Below are positions 58,375 to 64,000 of a stretch of DNA of 64,000 nt, piece by piece. A program made the position numbers and the translations under genes. Below the pieces are notes generated by a model. That model made no database searches, had not been told where the DNA came from, and was given only the letters and a program-made list of their open reading frames with translations. Positions within the stretch are counted from its first letter, which is position 1. Each line of letters opens with the position of its first letter. The stretch comes from Ophiura sarsii (Eukaryota > Echinodermata > Ophiuroidea > Amphilepidida > Ophiuridae): assembly GCA_035610835.1 (NCBI GenBank), contig CM069442.1, positions 35,752,452-35,816,451 on the forward strand, given 5' to 3'.

Positions 58375-61300
58375 CACACTCTATTCTACACCTTCCGACT
58401 GAAAGATCTGTATTGTTCAGATCTGCACTTCAGCGAGCCATTGACTCCAACAACAAAAACAACTACTTTGAAACCGAAAACCTAGTTATATATACCGAAT
58501 AGTCTGATGTTTATTACTAATCTAGCGTAGATCGTTGAGGTTGAAAGTGTGACGCACAACACCACCATATGCATACAAAGTTCGTCGTGAAATCAATTGA
58601 TAATCAAAATAACACGGAAACCAAACAATCCACAGAATAACATCCCCCAGAGCAATAAATAATATAGTCATTGCCGATCACAGTGAAAGGAAACCGAATT
58701 CGTTTAGTTTGACGCTTTCATTTAGAATACAATATTTACAGCCGGAATATAATGTTGATTTTCCATAAACCGCAGTCCCTTCTAAGACAAGATGGTTCTT
58801 TCAAGTTCCCATAGAAGAATCACGTTAATCGTAGTATGATAAATGTAATTTTGTAACGCTATGGACGAGTGCAATACTCTACTTGCACGGTACAGATGGA
58901 ACCATTGAAAGCGAGGCTCTCCTCTCACCCCGTACTATCACGCACTATCACGCCACATTGCGTCGTGGTTTCACGCAGGTTGGGCATCGCGTGACGCGGT
59001 TGGGCGCCCCCCTTCATTCTAAAATGGCGATTGCGTACATGTAGCGTGTTGTTCGTATATTTGTTGTCTCGATTAGTTTTATCAAGCGCCCTTTGTCATT
59101 GCAATTTGTTCCGATATATATCTATATTGTTCATCTCTTTCCGTTGACATAGAAAATGGATCACCCCCCCCCCCCTTATGACGTCACATTGGTGGTAGTA
59201 CAATACACATATTTTGGTCGTTCCTCCCAATGCCTACTCTGTGCTGAATTTAGTGCTACCTTCTTGTTGTATACGTGCTCACACGTTTATTGATGTCTGA
59301 CCTGATTCAAGGCGGTATGTTGGTATTCTATATAAATGTATGCCGATATTAAAACGGTAATAACTTTTTACCAGTATCTGAAATATTTAATTCCTTTCCG
59401 ATGACATAGAAAATGTATCACCACCCTTAACGTCACATCGTTGGTAAAACAATACACTTTAGTCCCTTGACAATGGAAGACACAAACATATGTCGAATAA
59501 TATTATATGAACAACTTCAACATAATACTGAACTGATATTTTCAAGCTAACACATACACCTAGTACAAAAGATCCCTGACCAGGTGCTTTGATGTTGGCT
59601 AATTAAAAATAGATAATCGCTACCGAAAATCTGAGATATGCTTTAAATGAGCAAATTTTTTCTCCGAAGTTTCATACCTCATTCAAAAGAATCGAATGGA
59701 TACTTTTAAAGTTATTGCGATTTTGACGACACCACAAAACAACGGCAAATTAGCCCCATAGTTTAGACAACTGGTGTAGCGCCCTCATTTATCAGAAAAA
59801 GTTGAGAAATGTTGCCAGAACATTTACAATCAAAATGCATCCAAATAACCTACAAAATGCATTGAAAATATTTCTTTTTGCACTGTGGTATTAGTTAATA
59901 GTCCTGACATCAGGATTGAACTACAACTTTATCATTTGGGAGCTATAAGTACAATTTCTGATTAATTATATAACCATTGGGCCACAGGAAGCCCAGCTGA
60001 CAAAAACAGTTTGATTGACTTCTACAAGGACTGAAATTAATTACTGGTGTGGAATCATAAGATACCGGCATTGGAGCCCGCAGTGAAATCCTAAAATGTA
60101 TCTTTATTTTTGCGCTTTGAACTAATAATTCGTGTAATATAGTTGATACATTACTTTAACTAGGCCCAAGAGTTCTGTCATCTACACTCTAGAGGCGCTT
60201 TCCCAATGAATTGTTAAAACTCTACGATGCTGAACTACTCCAATTGTCAATATATTCTCCTCCAGACACACATTGTATCTCATTGTATCGTGTCTCACCG
60301 ATGTCATCCTTGATTGTAACACGATATGAATCCTTACTTCGATATACAACTGTTATGCGCAGTTCACCGGAAAGACTTCTTTAGAAAGTCCTGTGTATAT
60401 TTGCCACCCACTTGTCGTATAGAGTTTCGTTCAAAACAAAATTGTTGAAGCTGACCACGTACGCTTTTTGTATTTGGACACTCCTCCCTCTGCCAACTCT
60501 GTGATGAATTTAGTGCTAAATTATTGTTATATAAGTGTTCACCCGTTTATTGATGTTTGACCTGAAGGCTGTATGTTGGCATTCCTTATAAATGTATGCA
60601 GATATTAAAAAACGGTACTAACTTTTTCAGTATGTGAAATATCTTGTTACAACAAAGGTTTATACTGGAAAATTACCGCAAAGAGTGTTACAAAAGTGTA
60701 GAGGAAATTACACAAGAGAACTTAATTTGTTTTACGTAATGTCACATGTGTTGTTTTGGTGTAAATAAAAAAAGAGCTGAATAATGTATGTGCGTCTCTG
60801 GAAAGATTCGATCAATGCTACTGTGAACTATCTTGCTCCTACTTTTCATCCAGAAAGGCTATTCATTGCCCACTAATTAATTCGACAATCCGTCGGATCA
60901 TCATCATCCCCCCTCCCATACCCATTAATTTTAACTATGAGAACCTAAAGGATAACTACTTTGTGCAAGTTATTCCAAGTCAGTTTCTTAAGAGATCCGA
61001 TGATAAGGAGGAATACACTATCATGCCCGTCGCCATCATCGAAGTTCCATTCACCCTAAAAAAAATATTTACGTTTGTGTGTCATTGTCTGCTCGTGGAA
61101 GAACTACTAGCACACTTATCCTAAGTACCCCATACTTAAGCTATCATGATTCCTATGCAATTTAGTGAAATATGCTTTAAGTAAAGATGTTGGCGTAACA
61201 TGAGACGCATCTCTTTCAATGATGTTATCGTCTTAATTGCGCTACCTTGTGGCCAAATATATTCTGTATTTATAAGGTTTCTATTAGTTATAAAAACAAT

Positions 61301-62245
61301 GTCAATGCCGCCGTTAGAATTATGTCTGTGATTTTTGTGTGTACTCGTTATTCGACTTATTCTCGAGTACCGTTTGCCAAATTGATAGGGTAAGTCCTCA
61401 AGCCACCCAAAAGTTAGAAAAAGTAAAAGGTCAATGTGTTAACAGCATCATGGATTTCCAATGAAACTTCTTTTGCGACTGACTGTAATTTGTTAATGAA
61501 AAATCTCTTTGAATTGTAATAACATTTTATTTTTGTAGAGCTTTGTCGTATGCATAATGTACATTGGAGTAATTATGCAGCCTCCGGTTATATGTTCTTG
61601 AGCGACACAAGCGAAGATCACCTTGCATTTTATTAGCTCTACTTTAATGGGGATTAGACGCACCTTGAGATCTAAAAGTTGGCATTCAGAGATAGTAATG
61701 TGGTTTTTTTTAACAAGACGTTTTAATTAAAATCAGACTAGAATATGTGAAATTATGAGATGTGGAATGTAAAAGAAAACGTTCGAAAAAAGCTCATACG
61801 GGAGTTCGACTATTAGGATATAGGGAAGTTATTGTGGCTCTTTAAAAGAGCTTTGGTTATTTGAATACGGTAGTTATTACTCCGGACTGAAGGTGATGTG
61901 ATCAGGGTGTGAAGCGGTATATGGGTTGAATAAACTGCTCTTGATCAAGAGTGAGTGATAATACTCACTGCTTCGAAACACCTGAGACCAATACAACTGG
62001 TCAGTAGTCAGTTATTATGTTTAAAATCATTTAAATAATTAAATCATAAAAAATGTGATCAAAAGGAATAACATGCTTTCTTACATGCTTACCATTACAA
62101 TAATCAACATAGGTTACAGTCGAGAGAAAAGCATTTTTAAGCATAGCTCAGATAGACGCTACGAATCATTACAAAAGAATATCGTTATTCAACATCGATC
62201 CGTGTCATGAATTGACACAGTTGGGAATCGTACACTGGTACGAAA
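58375..62245. repeat. Duplicated block R2 (right copy of L2)
   Basis: Colinear with L2. Local differences: a GC-richer insert at 58880-59040; a segment at 59210-59390 that matches 39640-39780 out of order, so R2 holds an internal partial duplication; and an extra 59565-60060. A 12-C run lies at 59164-59175. Homology ends at about 62245 after GTACGAAAC. Confidence 0.85.
60280..60490 (-). pseudogene. Dispersed decayed coding-like segment, copy 4
   Basis: Duplicate of 39450-39660; frames are broken in the same general way. Confidence 0.45.
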
Positions 62246-62249
62246 CTTT

Positions 62250-62911
62250 GAGTTAGTGTGAGTTTTTGTGACTTTCTTGTTGTGTGACTCAAGTCACACA
62301 ACAAGAAAGTCTCACCGAACACCAACGAAACCGTGCACAAAGAAACGCCGAAAACATGCAACTGCCCCAAAAACAAGAAGGAAGAATGTCCACTCCAAGG
62401 AAATTGCTTAGCTTCCAGCATCATCTACAGTGCCGAGATAACATCCACCAACAACAATGTCACCAAGGAATACATCGGACTCACGGAACTCCCCTATCAA
62501 GCTGAGATACTACAACCACATGCAGTCAATAAGAAAGGAAAAACACCAACATAGCACTGAACTCTCAAGACACGCGTGGCAGCTAAAGAAGAAGAACCAA
62601 CCATTCACCATCGGTCTATCATCACCAGAGCGCGTGCATACATCAACGGATCCAAGCGGTGTGACCTTTGCCTCACGGAAAAGCTGTACATCATCAACGG
62701 CGACAAAAGTAGTGCCGCCATGAAAACAAGTTCTACCTCACGAATTGTCCCAGAGGCATAACCTAATTACAATCACGTTCGCAATAACTGGCATCTACAA
62801 CCACGTCCGCAATAGCCAATGACTTTCCCGGTATACACAGAATAGCAACCAGTTGTCTGATGATCGCACAAGCATGAAACTCTGAGTAGCAAATAAATAA
62901 ATAAATAAATT
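62250..62911 (+). pseudogene. Penelope-like retroelement, GIY-YIG endonuclease fragment
   Basis: Only the C-terminal GIY-YIG endonuclease region remains. Frame changes are visible: CNCPKNKKEECPLQGNC, SSIIY and KEYIGLTELPY in one frame (62333-62500), YYNHMQSIRKEKHQHSTELS in the next (from about 62505), ARAYINGSKRCDLCLTEKLY in a third stretch (to 62715), and NKFYLTNCPRG ending at a stop 62764-62766. The Cys cluster, YIG and the CDLCLTEK motif are typical of Penelope-like elements. At the 5' edge is an inverted repeat around TGTGTGACTCAAGTCACACA (62270-62308). The 3' tail has CTGATGA...GAAAC (62857-62880) and an AAAT tract (62891-62911). Reverse transcriptase is missing, so it is a 5'-truncated, dead copy. 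Confidence 0.88.
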
Positions 62912-63237
62912 AAAACATTCGCTATCACTTCTACGTAGTTAAATAGATATAAAATGTGGCTAATGCATTAGTAAGGAAAATGTACATTAGCTGTTATCTG
63001 TTTTCATTTCCATCTACATAACCATTATCAAAACCTGTGTTTTAATTACTAATGGACAATATGAAATCTCAATAGAATTCCATTTGCCAGCAGTTTGAGT
63101 ATCCATTTCAAAAGATGCATGCCTTGGGCTTTGAAAATTAAAACTCATAGTCAACCTTTTCTGTATATAATTAGGAATGATAAAACAAAAATTCCGAATG
63201 CGAAAATTATTACAATTCTACCAAATTAGTGGTCCAA

Positions 63238-63540
63238 TAGACCATTTCAAATTGAGATCGGAAAAAATGGTCAGTGGACTAGGTGCGTAGTGAGTTCTTC
63301 GCAACGGTTGATCGCATTCATAACATTGGTTGTCCACCTAGTGGTTTACTATGTTTACATACGAGCGTATACTCATGAGAAGTAAAACTAGTAGCGAGAC
63401 TATTTTGTTTTTATCAACGATGGCGTCGATACCGGCAACTTCAAAATGTATCGAGCAGAAGCTAAATGATGCCAAAACACACTCGGCTAATCGGAAACGT
63501 TCGGAACCGATCGTATATTTTCGGATTTGAAATGATCTAT
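63238..63540. mobile_element. TIR element with TAGACCATTTCAAAT ends, copy 2
   Basis: Ends TAGACCATTTCAAATTGAG and the inverse ATTTGAAATGATCTA. Shorter than 7611-8132. An ATG at about 63421 opens a 37-codon plus-strand frame (MASIPATSKCIEQKLNDAK...) that runs to a stop inside the right TIR. It may be a captured 5' exon or a transposase remnant; no family recognised. Confidence 0.75.
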
Positions 63541-63624
63541 GGTTCATACATAAAGTGATTCATTTCTGGTCATGGGGAAAAGTGCAATGAGTGATAAATT
63601 TTCGATTAGCTTGTAATGTACGTC

Positions 63625-63790
63625 ATTGAAATTAGACAACTACCCGGCAAATGAATTACGATGACCCTGGTCTTATATAATGGCTAATGCTTTTCTAATA
63701 AAGATAGATTGAAATTAGACAACTACCCGGCGAATGAGTTACGAGGATCCTGGTCTTATATAATGGCTAATGCTTTTTTAATAAAGGTGT
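63625..63790. repeat. Tandem duplication of an 83-bp unit
   Basis: Two adjacent copies (63625-63707, 63708-63790) begin ATTGAAATTAGACAACTACC and share TGGTCTTATATAATGGCTAA. They differ at a few positions. No coding frame spans them. Confidence 0.9.
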
Positions 63791-64000
63791 ATAGAAAGTC
63801 ATATTCATGGCGCCAATTATGTGCTGGTATATAAAATATAGAATAAAGGATGAAATATCGTATATCATATTGTGAGGCATCGTGGTGAACCTTTACTCTA
63901 TATTTTGTAAAACTATATTATATATTATGAATTTTTCATAGAAAAATTCCAGAATGGAAACTTACTATTTTTCCATACGGGTTTCAACAACTTGTCTGTT

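Overview
The window looks like non-coding, AT-rich DNA from a metazoan nuclear genome. I found no intact protein-coding gene, rRNA or tRNA that I can defend. Long open frames are rare. The only recognisable coding matter is debris of three retroelements: a Penelope-like element, a LINE reverse-transcriptase tail, and the C-terminus of a non-LTR element with a restriction-like nuclease. Many different TIR/MITE families, a Penelope-like element with a GIY-YIG domain, and a TTAGGG repeat patch suit a marine invertebrate, possibly a deuterostome such as an echinoderm or hemichordate. That placement is a weak inference.

The main architecture is a large direct duplication. Block L1 (about 58-17950) matches R1 (about 45031-56548). 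Block L2 (about 38280-42660) matches R2 (about 58375-62245). All four are in the same order and orientation. L1 and L2 lie about 20.3 kb apart, while R1 and R2 lie only about 1.8 kb apart, so one copy gained or lost about 18.5 kb. The copies differ mainly by mobile-element insertions, and the empty copy often reveals the insertion site. This is either an old tandem segmental duplication or two divergent haplotypes assembled in series.

Layout: 1-18 kb is L1, containing a direct repeat pair (2.4-3.97 kb), a mariner-like element inserted in one copy of that pair, a palindrome array at 5.2 kb, a foldback element at 5.5-6.1 kb, a hAT-type element at 8.4 kb, a TIR element at 10 kb, and a second mariner-like copy at 15.3 kb. 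The 18-38 kb interval has a palindromic array (18.4 kb), an (AAT)n tract (21.5 kb), a second hAT-type element (23.1 kb), the second palindrome array (25.1-25.5 kb), a rearranged ACGTA-rich transposon complex (27.1-28.9 kb), a TA-inserted element nested in a MITE (29.6-31.0 kb), a third mariner-like copy (32-33 kb), a LINE tail (35.1 kb) and a long-armed element (35.8-36.5 kb). L2 and a spacer with a 390-bp palindrome run to 45 kb. R1/R2 (45-62 kb) carry their own insertions: a 367-bp foldback, an 870-bp two-hairpin element present twice, a retroelement fragment at 54 kb, a TIR element holding TTAGGG repeats at 55 kb and a CTCGAAA minisatellite at the R1/R2 junction. The window ends with a broken Penelope-like element (62.3-62.9 kb) and short repeats.

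No pathway or operon can be inferred. The interest lies in transposon structure, palindromes and the duplication history.
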